Origin: Bacteroides oleiciplenus YIT 12058
Lineage (GTDB): Bacteria > Bacteroidota > Bacteroidia > Bacteroidales > Bacteroidaceae
DNA: 64,000 bases
Assembly: GCF_000315485.1 (NCBI RefSeq)
Contig: NZ_JH992946.1
Span: 339,300-403,299 of the forward strand
Direction: 5' to 3'
Shown here: in pieces, positions 46,971 through 55,744 of the stretch
How the letters are laid out: the number at the start of each line of letters is the position of its first letter
Numbering within the stretch: position 1 is the stretch's first letter
Translations under genes and position numbers: made by a program
The notes under the pieces: model-generated
Seen by the model: only the letters and a program-made list of their open reading frames with translations
What the model was told of the DNA's origin: nothing
The model's database searches: none

Positions 46971-49124
46971 ATGAAATATGATCTGTTTATATGTAATATT
47001 CTGATTACCAGTTTCTGTTTGCTGACTTCCTGTAAAGGCGGTTTAGATAAGATCGACTTGCGTAATTCCGCAGATTCAGGCGTAATTAGAATCACCCTTA
47101 CAGAACAGCTACCTGATTCTACAGGTGTGCTATGTACCTATCGAGTGATGTTACCTGATTATTTAAAGGGAATTTACTCGGCTCAGGATTCTTTTTATGA
47201 TTATTGGCAGGTGAATGGAAATAGGGTTCTACCTTGGTTTTTCACGCCGGAGACATTGACAGACTTGTTTGTGCAACCTGCCTATGGAGTGGATGACAAT
47301 CTGTATCCGCAGTTTAAGAATATTGGATTCCGGGGAAAGACACGGTTTGTTTCACGTCATGGATGTTTTTTGCAGTTGATGTTGTGTGACGGGCGATATC
47401 TTTCCGTTTTACCCCTGGCAGGACCCGATGTTGTGGCGTGGTTTTATGTGAATGAGGAAGGTGAACTGGAATTGCAAGTTGCTAATTATGGAACGGAACC
47501 TGTTACCGCTGAGTGCCCCGTAATTGCATGGGCGTTGGGTGAAAATCTGAATGAGTCTGCCTATCAGTTGTTTGATAACCTCAGACGGGATACCGCCTAT
47601 GCTAAAACTTTTCGTTTGAGATATGAGAAGTGCTTTCCCGAAATGTTTCAGTATTTAGGCTGGTGTACGTGGGAAGAGTATAAAAAGGATATTAGTGCAG
47701 AACTGTTATTTACTGAAATCCGCAAACTGAAGCAAGTGCCGTTGCCTGTCCGATACGCGATTATAGACGATGGACATTTGTCTTTTAGAACTTCAGATGT
47801 CGATCGTTCCAAGGGTGTTTTATCCAGTTTTTCTCCTAATGATAAGTTTCCGGAAGGTTTTAGGGAATTGCTTAAAATGCGTGAGCCGGAACGGTTGCGA
47901 TGGATGGGGGTGTGGCACAATTTCAACGGGTATTGGGGCGGCTTTTCAGTTGATAATGATTTCGATGCGGATGTGAACAATTGCCTGAGGACTATCGAGA
48001 GAACAGGCTATGTGTTGCCCAAGAATGATATGGCCTCAATTCGGCGGGTATATTCTGCCTTTTTGGGACGTTCTGCAGATGATGGTTTTGATTTTCTAAA
48101 ACTGGACTGGCAGGCGGCAAATCTTTATATGCAACGTTTCAGCGAGAATGGGGCGAGGGGAGCATTTAATACTTCCCGTGTGGTAGACAACATAGCCCAT
48201 GAACGCTTTAATGATGCTGTTATCAATTGTATGGCTATGAATAATGTCGTATTGCAAAATACTTATAATGTAAATGTCACACGAACGAGTATCGATTATA
48301 AATTGAATAATCTTTTCATGGCGAAAGAACATTTGCGCCAATCATATGGCAATGCATTATACATGTGCCCGACGGTGTGGGGAGATCATGATATGTTTCA
48401 TAGTTCCGATGATGTTTGTGGCCGCATAATGGCGCTTTCCAAAGCCTTGTCAGGTGGCCCGGTTTATCTTTCCGACGCACCTGAAAGGATTGCGCCACAG
48501 ATGGTTTGGCCATTGTGCTATCAAGACGGAAGCCTGCTGCGCCCTTTGGCTCCCGCTACGGTACTGCAACGGACGGCATTCGATTGTCCGTTGACAAGCA
48601 GGACGGCCTATATGGTGTCTGCACCTTTGGAAAATGATGCGGCGGCAGTGGTGGCATATAACCTTACTGCTGATTCGTGTAGGGTAGAAGGGAAAGTGTG
48701 CGTAGAAGATTATGAACTGACCGGAACACTACTGCAACCTTATATGGGGCGATGGAAAGTACCTGAAGAGGGATTGTATCTTTATGATTATACAAATAAA
48801 GAGGGGTGCAGGTTGGTTGCTGATTTCACTTTCTCTATTGATGGATTTGCCGATCGCTACTTCCTGCTGCTTCCTATCCATGAGGGCTGGGCAGTTGTGG
48901 GAAATACGGATAAATACCTCTCTCCGGTAACAGTCTCAAATATCAATTATGGCTCGGATAGGTTGTCATTAACCCTTCATGAGAGTGGCTCGATTGACTT
49001 TTGGATAAGTGGAGGTACACCTTACTCGGATGAAGCGGAACTATCTGCTCTTGGGAATGGTTTATGGCGTGCCACTTCAAAATCCGCGGAAGAAAATCTT
49101 CAGATAACTATTTATAAAAAATAA
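46971..49124 (+). CDS. GH36/raffinose-synthase (Sip1)-like alpha-galactosidase-family lipoprotein
   Basis: 717 residues with a lipoprotein signal, box LLTSC. An N-terminal beta-supersandwich (about 30-215) precedes the barrel, which opens with YLGWCTWEEYKKDI. The nucleophile is Asp379 in FDFLKLDWQA, and the acid/base is probably Asp472 or Asp474 in VWGDHDMFHSSD, following the GH36/Sip1 pattern. A C-terminal beta domain ends the protein. The family acts on alpha-galactosides. It lies between two sulfatases at 6- and 8-bp gaps, so it probably removes alpha-Gal-like units once sulfate is gone. Confidence 0.85.
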   Translation: MKYDLFICNILITSFCLLTSCKGGLDKIDLRNSADSGVIRITLTEQLPDSTGVLCTYRVMLPDYLKGIYSAQDSFYDYWQVNGNRVLPWFFTPETLTDLFVQPAYGVDDNLYPQFKNIGFRGKTRFVSRHGCFLQLMLCDGRYLSVLPLAGPDVVAWFYVNEEGELELQVANYGTEPVTAECPVIAWALGENLNESAYQLFDNLRRDTAYAKTFRLRYEKCFPEMFQYLGWCTWEEYKKDISAELLFTEIRKLKQVPLPVRYAIIDDGHLSFRTSDVDRSKGVLSSFSPNDKFPEGFRELLKMREPERLRWMGVWHNFNGYWGGFSVDNDFDADVNNCLRTIERTGYVLPKNDMASIRRVYSAFLGRSADDGFDFLKLDWQAANLYMQRFSENGARGAFNTSRVVDNIAHERFNDAVINCMAMNNVVLQNTYNVNVTRTSIDYKLNNLFMAKEHLRQSYGNALYMCPTVWGDHDMFHSSDDVCGRIMALSKALSGGPVYLSDAPERIAPQMVWPLCYQDGSLLRPLAPATVLQRTAFDCPLTSRTAYMVSAPLENDAAAVVAYNLTADSCRVEGKVCVEDYELTGTLLQPYMGRWKVPEEGLYLYDYTNKEGCRLVADFTFSIDGFADRYFLLLPIHEGWAVVGNTDKYLSPVTVSNINYGSDRLSLTLHESGSIDFWISGGTPYSDEAELSALGNGLWRATSKSAEENLQITIYKK

Positions 49125-49132
49125 AATATACG

Positions 49133-50593
49133 ATGAATAAGCTTTTACTTTTAAGTTCTTGTGCTACTGCTATGGGAATGACGGCTTGCTCTGGACAAGC
49201 CGTGACTCAGGCGCCGAAGCCCAATATTATTTATATCCTTGCTGATGATTTAGGCTACGGTGATCTGGGAATCCTGGGACAAAAAACAATCCCTACGCCT
49301 AACATTGACCGTTTAGCTGCTGAGGGAATGATCTTTACCAATCATTATGCCGGTGCACCTGTATCAGGACCGTCACGTGGCTGCTTGATGACAGGCAAAC
49401 ATACCGGGCATAGTACAATTCGTGGCAATAAGGCCATTCCCGGAGTTGGGGTGGTTCCCATCAGTCCGGGCGATATCACATTGCCCGAAGCGATAAAAAC
49501 GAATACGGATTATGTCACCGGAATGTGTGGACGTTGGCATTTAGGGGGTGAATTGACAGATCAGACTCCCTTTCACCGCGGATTTGATTATCATTTTGGT
49601 AAGTTGAGCGCTGACTTTCCCAACCGGCACGGAGTGATGATTGATTTGCTATGGAATGAACAAGGAGAACATATACCTTATAGTGAATACTCAAAGAAGA
49701 ATGTGGAACCAATGTATGAGAATGGGAACTATTATAATCTTTCTGAACAAGATCAACTGGAACGCCCGGTTAACATGGACCGGATCGTTACGAACAGAGC
49801 GCTTGATTTTATTGTTCGCGAAAAGGCAAAACCTTTCTTTCTTTATGTTGCCTACTCCTTGGTTCATGCACCTATGGAGTACCAGTCTGATACTCCGGTT
49901 CCCGCTAATGACTGGCCTGAGGCGGAGCGTTGTTTTGCTTCTATGGTGATGAGCCTTGATAAATATGTAGGTGAAATAATGGAATGTGTGGACCGGGAAG
50001 GTTTGGGAGAGCGAACCATGATTATCTTTGCAAGTGATAATGGAGCACACAATGAAGGACACGATTACCGTTTCTTCCGTTCTACCGGAGACTTTCGTGG
50101 TTATAAGCGTGATTTGTATGAGGGCGGATGTCATACGTCCATGTTTGCCCGTTGGACAGGAACAATTCCCGCTGGTTCAAAAACGAACTTGCTTAGTGCT
50201 TTTTGGGATGTGATGCCTACTATCTGTGAGTTGGGCGGAGCTCCTATCCCGCAGCAGACGGATGGCATCTCGTTTGCTCCTACATTGCTTGGAAAGTCGC
50301 AGTTGAAGAAGCACGAATATCTCTATTTTGAGTTTGACGAATGCTCTGACCGGATACGGCCACGCAAGGAATTCAAGCAATCGGTAGTATTTGATCACTG
50401 GAAAGTAATCAAATACATCGATACGGATAAAATAGAAATATATGATTTGAAGAATGATCCTGCTGAAGACCATGATTTGGCCGGTAACCACCCGGAACTG
50501 GTAGCGAAGGCATTGAAGTATATGGATGAGTCTCATGTGCAGAACCAGCTATATCCGTTGACACTGAAAGAGCGTAATAAACTGAAACGATAA
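49133..50593 (+). CDS. Serine-type S1-family sulfatase, lipoprotein
   Basis: 486 residues with a lipoprotein signal (MNKLLLLSSCATAMGMTAC). The maturation motif is S-G-P-S-R at 78-82 in VSGPSRGCLMTGKHTGH, again serine-type. Metal-site Asp pair: ILADDLGYGDLG. FASDNGAHNEGHDYRFF and DVMPTICELGG follow the S1 pattern. It differs enough from the sulfatase at 45606 to suggest a different sulfate position. It lies within the susC-led operon. Confidence 0.92.
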   Translation: MNKLLLLSSCATAMGMTACSGQAVTQAPKPNIIYILADDLGYGDLGILGQKTIPTPNIDRLAAEGMIFTNHYAGAPVSGPSRGCLMTGKHTGHSTIRGNKAIPGVGVVPISPGDITLPEAIKTNTDYVTGMCGRWHLGGELTDQTPFHRGFDYHFGKLSADFPNRHGVMIDLLWNEQGEHIPYSEYSKKNVEPMYENGNYYNLSEQDQLERPVNMDRIVTNRALDFIVREKAKPFFLYVAYSLVHAPMEYQSDTPVPANDWPEAERCFASMVMSLDKYVGEIMECVDREGLGERTMIIFASDNGAHNEGHDYRFFRSTGDFRGYKRDLYEGGCHTSMFARWTGTIPAGSKTNLLSAFWDVMPTICELGGAPIPQQTDGISFAPTLLGKSQLKKHEYLYFEFDECSDRIRPRKEFKQSVVFDHWKVIKYIDTDKIEIYDLKNDPAEDHDLAGNHPELVAKALKYMDESHVQNQLYPLTLKERNKLKR

Positions 50594-50600
50594 TTATAGT

Positions 50601-51653
50601 ATGAAATATCTGATTTTATCTGTACTACTTTTAAGCTGCTGTGTTTCCAGTGGCATGGCTTCCCAAGGTGCGGGGATGCTCTATTTTGCCAGTTATGGTA
50701 AAGAAGCGACGCAAGAGGTTATTGATAATCCTTATATCATAGGAGGGTTGTATACACTTATCTGGAGTGAGGTTGAACCGGAAAAAGGGAAGTATGATTG
50801 GAGTGCTGCCGATGCGTTTATTGAGCGCTGGGCACGTTCCGGAAAGAAAACCGCTTTACGCATTATATGGAGTACCAGCGGTTATTGGAATAATCCTGCC
50901 GCACGTAGACCGACTCCTGAATGGGTATGGGATGAGGGGGCCAGATATGCCTACCATGAAGGTAGTGACACTCAAATCCCCTTATTTTGGGATCCGGTTT
51001 ATCGTTCATGTGCTATGGAGTTGCTTTGTGAGATTAATTCGCACTTTGGTGCCAATAAGGACATTTTATTTATAGACGTAACTCCCGGTGCTGAGACCAA
51101 CCCTTATCGATTTGGAACGATTCATCGTAGAGACCCCGACTACAAGGCTGTTTATGAAGCTACAAAAGCCAGTGACGGGCGCACATATACGGATGAGTTG
51201 TGGCGTGAGACCGTTCTGGATTGGATTAACCGGACGGCTGAGATTGTCAGCGACCTCCCTTGTTTGGTCACGCTGAATGTGGGCAGTTTGAAAGGAACCA
51301 ATTACTTTCCGGATTTCGGGCAGTGTGCGGTTGACCACGGCATGTATGTCGGACAAAACGGAATAAAGGAGGGTAGTTACGAAAAAGGGGATAACGAGCG
51401 GAAAGAACTTTTTGAACGTTGGGCGAAAACTACGAAACTGTTTTTTGAAATGGTACATGCTGCTGAAACTGCAAATACCGGGACTTTGCAGGGAGTAATG
51501 GATGCCGCCCGACGCATTCATTGCTCATATCTGAACGTCTACGCCGTGGACGTTATGAAAAGCACACCGGGACATCAGACCTATGACTCCCGTTGGGAAC
51601 AAGCAATGAAGTCGGGAGACATGTATTTCCGGTCACTTGAGGAGAAGAAATGA
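50601..51653 (+). CDS. TIM-barrel (GH-A clan-like) putative glycosidase, secreted
   Basis: 350 residues with a signal peptide ending GMASQ. The opening GLYTLIWSEVEPEKGKYDWSAAD is the beta-alpha segment common in GH42, GH35 and other clan GH-A beta-glycosidases. Candidate catalytic carboxylates are in FIDVTPGAETNPYRFG and FFEMVHAAETANTG. The usual NEP motif is not present, so the family is uncertain and it could be a divergent or new family. It lies 7 bp after the sulfatase and 49 bp before GH30. Confidence 0.6.
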   Translation: MKYLILSVLLLSCCVSSGMASQGAGMLYFASYGKEATQEVIDNPYIIGGLYTLIWSEVEPEKGKYDWSAADAFIERWARSGKKTALRIIWSTSGYWNNPAARRPTPEWVWDEGARYAYHEGSDTQIPLFWDPVYRSCAMELLCEINSHFGANKDILFIDVTPGAETNPYRFGTIHRRDPDYKAVYEATKASDGRTYTDELWRETVLDWINRTAEIVSDLPCLVTLNVGSLKGTNYFPDFGQCAVDHGMYVGQNGIKEGSYEKGDNERKELFERWAKTTKLFFEMVHAAETANTGTLQGVMDAARRIHCSYLNVYAVDVMKSTPGHQTYDSRWEQAMKSGDMYFRSLEEKK

Positions 51654-51702
51654 ATGCCCATATATTAAATGGATTTTAGTTATCTATTAATTGATTGAAA
51701 AT

Positions 51703-53139
51703 ATGAGAAAAAGTCTACTTATCGTGAGTATAACTACTCTTTCTATGCTGGTTGGCTGCTCTAAAGTATCCCGCGTACATATCTGTACTACAGCAGACTC
51801 TCCGTGGCAGTCCATTGCCGATACTACATTGCAGAATTCTCAGGCCGCTGATGTCCTTACGCTTCATATCGATTCAGGAGATACTTGCCAGGTTATTGAG
51901 GGTTTTGGTGCTTGTTTCAACGAATTGGGATGGGATGCTTTGGCATTGCTTTCTGATACCGACCGGCAGAATATTCTGTCGGAATTGTTCCTTCCTGATC
52001 ATGGGGCAAACTTTACAGTTTGCCGTATGCCCATTGGTGCCAATGACTTTTCCAGAGACTGGTACTCGTATGCCGAAACTCCGGGTGACTTTGCCATGCA
52101 GCATTTCTCTATCGACCATGATCGGGAAACGCTGATACCATTTATCCTTAGTGCCCAAAAACTGAATCCGCAACTTAGCATTTGGGCTTCTCCTTGGTGT
52201 CCTCCGGCATGGATGAAGCTTAATGGGCATTATGCTTCGCGTTATCAGCGTAATTGCCGGGATGATAGGTTTCGGAATGGATTGCTTGAGTCGCAAGAGG
52301 GACATGAAGGTTCTGATATGTTTCGTATGGATTCGCTTCACTTACAAGCATATGCCACTTACTTTCAGAAATTTATCCGTGCCTATCGGGATGCCGGCAT
52401 TGACATTTTTGCCGTAATGCCTCAGAATGAGTTTAATAGTGCACAGGTCTTTCCGAGCTGTGTCTGGACAGCGCGGAGTCTGGCACGGTTTGTCGGACAA
52501 TATCTTGGACCTGTGATGGAGCAGGAAGGGGTAGAGGTTATGTTCGGTACAGTGGAGCGGGCGAATGCATTGCTTGTAGATACGGTATTGCAGGATGTGC
52601 ATGCTAAAAAATACATTTCAGGTGTGGGCTTTCAATGGGCCGGACGCGGTGCTATAGCTACTGTACGTACGCAATATCCCCATATGCGCTTACTGCAAAC
52701 CGAACAGGAATGTGGAGACGGAAAGAACGACCGGAAGGGATTGGTACATTCGTGGAATTTGCTGAAACATTTCATTGATAATGGTGTAAGTGTGTATGAT
52801 TACTGGAATATGGCATTGCTCGAAGGAGGGGTGAGTCGTTGGGGATGGGCACAAAACTCCCTTGTAGTAGTTGATTCAGTGAATCATTCTTATCGTTGGA
52901 CACCGGAGTTTTACCTGATGAAGCATGTCTCGCATTTTGTTGTCCCCGGGGCACGCTATATTAGAACTTCGGGTGACGGCACGTCACTTTCGCTCACCTT
53001 TTTAAATCCGGACGGGCGGATTGCCGTGGTCATGGCAGAACTGGAAGGACGCGATCGTTGGATTAGAATCACACGGTCTGGTATGGAAGATGAATACGTA
53101 TTTTTACGTGGAAACAGCTTGAATACGGTTTTGCTGTAG
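51703..53139 (+). CDS. GH30-family glycosidase, lipoprotein
   Basis: The start MRKSLLIVSITT (51703) gives a lipoprotein signal with the box LVGC. The fold is a TIM barrel plus a beta side domain typical of GH30. EGFGACFNELGWDALALLS and RMPIGANDFSRDWYSY match the family start. The acid/base is about Glu243 in AVMPQNEFNSAQ, and the nucleophile about Glu334 in LLQTEQECGDG. GH30 includes beta-glucosidases, beta-1,6-galactanases, beta-xylosidases and beta-fucosidases, so the bond is not fixed. It is the last gene of the PUL and is followed by a strong hairpin. Confidence 0.9.
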   Translation: MRKSLLIVSITTLSMLVGCSKVSRVHICTTADSPWQSIADTTLQNSQAADVLTLHIDSGDTCQVIEGFGACFNELGWDALALLSDTDRQNILSELFLPDHGANFTVCRMPIGANDFSRDWYSYAETPGDFAMQHFSIDHDRETLIPFILSAQKLNPQLSIWASPWCPPAWMKLNGHYASRYQRNCRDDRFRNGLLESQEGHEGSDMFRMDSLHLQAYATYFQKFIRAYRDAGIDIFAVMPQNEFNSAQVFPSCVWTARSLARFVGQYLGPVMEQEGVEVMFGTVERANALLVDTVLQDVHAKKYISGVGFQWAGRGAIATVRTQYPHMRLLQTEQECGDGKNDRKGLVHSWNLLKHFIDNGVSVYDYWNMALLEGGVSRWGWAQNSLVVVDSVNHSYRWTPEFYLMKHVSHFVVPGARYIRTSGDGTSLSLTFLNPDGRIAVVMAELEGRDRWIRITRSGMEDEYVFLRGNSLNTVLL

Positions 53140-53174
53140 CAGATGAGGTGTTGAAGCGCTTATATATTCTTCCA

Positions 53175-53228
53175 ATCCCCTTTTCTCCTTGGCTGGTTTC
53201 ATCACCGGCAAATCGGGAAAAGGGGATT
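53175..53228. terminator. Hairpin ending the second PUL; part of the right-hand repeat
   Basis: AATCCCCTTTT (53175-53185) pairs perfectly over 11 bp with AAAAGGGGATT (53218-53228). It lies between the convergent GH30 gene and the thioredoxin-like gene. The same hairpin, diverged, follows the efflux operon at 34240-34286. Confidence 0.7.
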
Positions 53229-53235
53229 CCCATTT

Positions 53236-54168
53236 CTATCTTTGTTGCAAATACTGTTCTATCTGTCCCACAACCGCATCTTTCAGCAACACCTTCTTAT
53301 TCTTATCCAGCAAATACAAAGTAGGTATCGCCTTCAAATCATACAGGTTCTTTTCCTTAATCATTAATTTCTTATCATACCCGTTTATCCACTCCTTCGG
53401 GAAATCGGATAGATGTCTTTCCCATTCCTCTTTATCTTCATCCGGATAAACAGACAGTATCTTTAAGTTTCCCGCTTCAAATTCCTTATTGATGGCGGGG
53501 GCTTGCTTCAACTCCTTAATGCCTTCCTCGCAGGCATGGCATCCCGGATTGTTGATGAACAACAGCGTGTAGTCTGCCTTTACTCCGTATAGCGTACCGC
53601 TCTTTCCCGATACCAGCGTGTAGGTGAAATCTTCCGCCTGTCTTCCCGGGCGGTTCTGCTCTGCCAGCTCCCGGCGTCCTTTCGGAAGTATCTTCTCCGT
53701 ATCATCCAGCACGGTGCTTTCCAGCATGGCATCCAGCACCGGAATATAAAGTTCTTCGTTCCGCATGGGCGAGTTCGGGTCGTACAGGTATTTTTCGGCT
53801 AAATCCGTAAAGTAGAAGAAAACCTTCTTCTTCTTTCCCGCATCCTTATACATCTGTTTGATGGCACTGATAGCAGTCTCCTCCGGCACGAGTTTCATAA
53901 TGTCGATATAATCCACCCACGCCTGCTCCATCACTTCCCGATGGTCGAGATAGGTGGTATCAGCGAAATCCACATTTTCCCAGTAGTGGCGCACCAGATA
54001 ATCTGCACGTGATTCGGGGGTATTCAGCATAGCCGGTATAACGGGCAGGGCAAATGTCTTTGTACTGTCGTTTTTTATATCTTCTGCTTGATTGTCAGAT
54101 GCTTTACGATTCCCGCATGCAGTGCAGAGAATCAGGAACAGAAAGAAAATGTTGAGATAAGTTTTCAT
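53236..54168 (-). CDS. TlpA/thioredoxin-like lipoprotein (DUF5106-type)
   Basis: 310 residues with a lipoprotein signal MKTYLNIFFLFLILCTAC. The N-terminal half is helical (about 40-170, DUF5106-like). The C-terminal half is a thioredoxin fold with a CxxC in NNPGCHACEEGIKEL and the cis-Pro region DLKAIPTLYLLDKNKKVLL. It is probably a periplasmic thiol oxidoreductase. Its 3' end has a decayed copy at 34287-34417, which places it at the edge of the inserted PUL. Confidence 0.87.
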   Translation of the reverse strand: MKTYLNIFFLFLILCTACGNRKASDNQAEDIKNDSTKTFALPVIPAMLNTPESRADYLVRHYWENVDFADTTYLDHREVMEQAWVDYIDIMKLVPEETAISAIKQMYKDAGKKKKVFFYFTDLAEKYLYDPNSPMRNEELYIPVLDAMLESTVLDDTEKILPKGRRELAEQNRPGRQAEDFTYTLVSGKSGTLYGVKADYTLLFINNPGCHACEEGIKELKQAPAINKEFEAGNLKILSVYPDEDKEEWERHLSDFPKEWINGYDKKLMIKEKNLYDLKAIPTLYLLDKNKKVLLKDAVVGQIEQYLQQR

Positions 54169-54292
54169 AATCCGGTTGATTTATAATATTCTAAAGGACA
54201 AAGATAAAGAAATTGCTTTAATTACCATTTGTTAAGTATCAACAATTTTATGAGTCCTACCTTTGCCCCGCTTTTTTAAAAAACAATGAGAT

Positions 54293-55636
54293 ATGCAAAG
54301 GGATAATCTGGATTTCAAAAACATGAGTGTGAGTAAGTTGTATACAAAACAACTCTTCCCCACGTTGTTGGGTATGGTGTCATCCGCGTTGTTTACCGTG
54401 GTCGATGGGATATTCGTGGGGCGTGGAATAGGCAGCGATGCGATTGCGGCAGTGAATATCGCAGCACCTGTTTTTATGATTGCCGCCGGGCTGGGACTGA
54501 TGTTTGGTATGGGTGGAGGCATTCTTGCATCCATCAACCTCTCACGTGGCAAGCGGCTGATAGCTAATATCAATGTTACACAGGCGGTAGTCATGCTGAC
54601 GATTGTTAGTGTTGCCATGGGAATATTGCTGACTGTTTTTCCGGAAACGGCAGTAGCCTTGTTGGGAGCCGAGGGGCATCTGACGGAACTGGCGGCGGAA
54701 TACCTGTTCTGGTTCTCCATATCCATTCCGTCCACGGTGTTGCTGGTGGCGCTGCCTTTCTTTGTACGCCTGACGAACCCGAATTTTGCCATGTGGGCCA
54801 TGCTGGCGGCTACATTTGTCAACATCCTGCTCGATTATGTCTTCATCTTTATTTTCGGATGGGGGCTTTTCGGTGCTGCCATTGCTACCGACCTGGGTGA
54901 GTTGGTTGGAACCTTCATGTTGCTGGTTTATTTGTTCCGTCCGTCTGTGGCTGTCCGGTTTGCCCGTTTGAAGGTAAGCGTCAAGAGTATCCGGCTGACA
55001 CTGAGGAACACGTGGTATATGCTGAAACTCGGCGTGTCGTCTTGTTTGAGTGAAGTCACCATTGCCGTAATGGCTATTGCGGGCAATTACGTGTTTATGA
55101 GTCACTTGGGCACTGATGGGGTGGCGGCTTATAGTATCGTCTGCTATCTGTTCCCCATTATTTTCATGGTGTTCAATGCGATGGTTCAGTCGGCACAACC
55201 CATTATCAGCTATAATTATGGCTGCGGACAGATTGCGCGTTCCAATAAGGCATTGCGTTTATCAGTGACCTCTGCCGTTATTTTTGCTTTGATGATAAGC
55301 GGACTGTTCGTGTATTTCTCCGGAGACATTGTTTCGCTGTTCTTGCCGGACAGGGAAAGTCATGCCTGGCAGTATGCAGTGGTCGGCCTTCCCCTGTTTG
55401 CCGTCGATTATATTTTCTTCGGAATCAATGTCATCGCTATCGGGTATTACACCAGTATCGAACGGATAAATCGTGCGATGAGGCTCACCTTGCTGCGGGG
55501 CATGTTGCCAGTGCTGTTCTTTTTCGTGTTGCCTTTGTTGTTCGGAGTCACTGGCATCTGGCTCGCGGTGGCGGCAGGGGATATGACTGCTGTGGCGATT
55601 ATTGTGATCTTGACTTTGAGGGATAAGAAGAGGTGA
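54293..55636 (+). CDS. MATE-family efflux transporter
   Basis: 447 residues with twelve hydrophobic segments. The opening FPTLLGMVSSALFTVVDGIFVGRGIGSDAIAAVNIAAPVF is the typical MATE/NorM start, and the second half repeats it (KLGVSSCLSEVTIAVMAIAGNYVF; AYSIVCYLFPIIFMVFNAMVQSAQPIISYNYG). It exports cationic drugs or other metabolites by sodium or proton exchange. The start may be 54293 or the Met eleven codons later. A -7-like TACCTTTG lies at 54258-54265, with a TTTG 26 bp upstream, too far to be sure of. It is divergent from the thioredoxin-like gene. Confidence 0.93.
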   Translation: MQRDNLDFKNMSVSKLYTKQLFPTLLGMVSSALFTVVDGIFVGRGIGSDAIAAVNIAAPVFMIAAGLGLMFGMGGGILASINLSRGKRLIANINVTQAVVMLTIVSVAMGILLTVFPETAVALLGAEGHLTELAAEYLFWFSISIPSTVLLVALPFFVRLTNPNFAMWAMLAATFVNILLDYVFIFIFGWGLFGAAIATDLGELVGTFMLLVYLFRPSVAVRFARLKVSVKSIRLTLRNTWYMLKLGVSSCLSEVTIAVMAIAGNYVFMSHLGTDGVAAYSIVCYLFPIIFMVFNAMVQSAQPIISYNYGCGQIARSNKALRLSVTSAVIFALMISGLFVYFSGDIVSLFLPDRESHAWQYAVVGLPLFAVDYIFFGINVIAIGYYTSIERINRAMRLTLLRGMLPVLFFFVLPLLFGVTGIWLAVAAGDMTAVAIIVILTLRDKKR

Positions 55637-55682
55637 TGTTTATGATGGTTTTCGTGAGGTCACGAAGATGATAGAAATAAGT

Positions 55683-55726
55683 GTTGCGTCAAAAGACTGA
55701 TAAACTTATCTGGCTTTTGACGCAAC
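55683..55726. terminator. Hairpin between MATE and RhuM-Fic genes
   Basis: GTTGCGTCAAAAG (55683-55695) and CTTTTGACGCAAC (55714-55726) pair perfectly over 13 bp around an 18-nt loop, between two converging genes. Confidence 0.65.
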
Positions 55727-55744
55727 TTGCTGATATAGCTTGGT

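Noticed and set aside
54542..55198. 218-residue and neighbouring 197-residue minus-strand ORFs in the MATE gene
   Set aside because: Shadows of the MATE reading frame, with Gln/His-rich translations.
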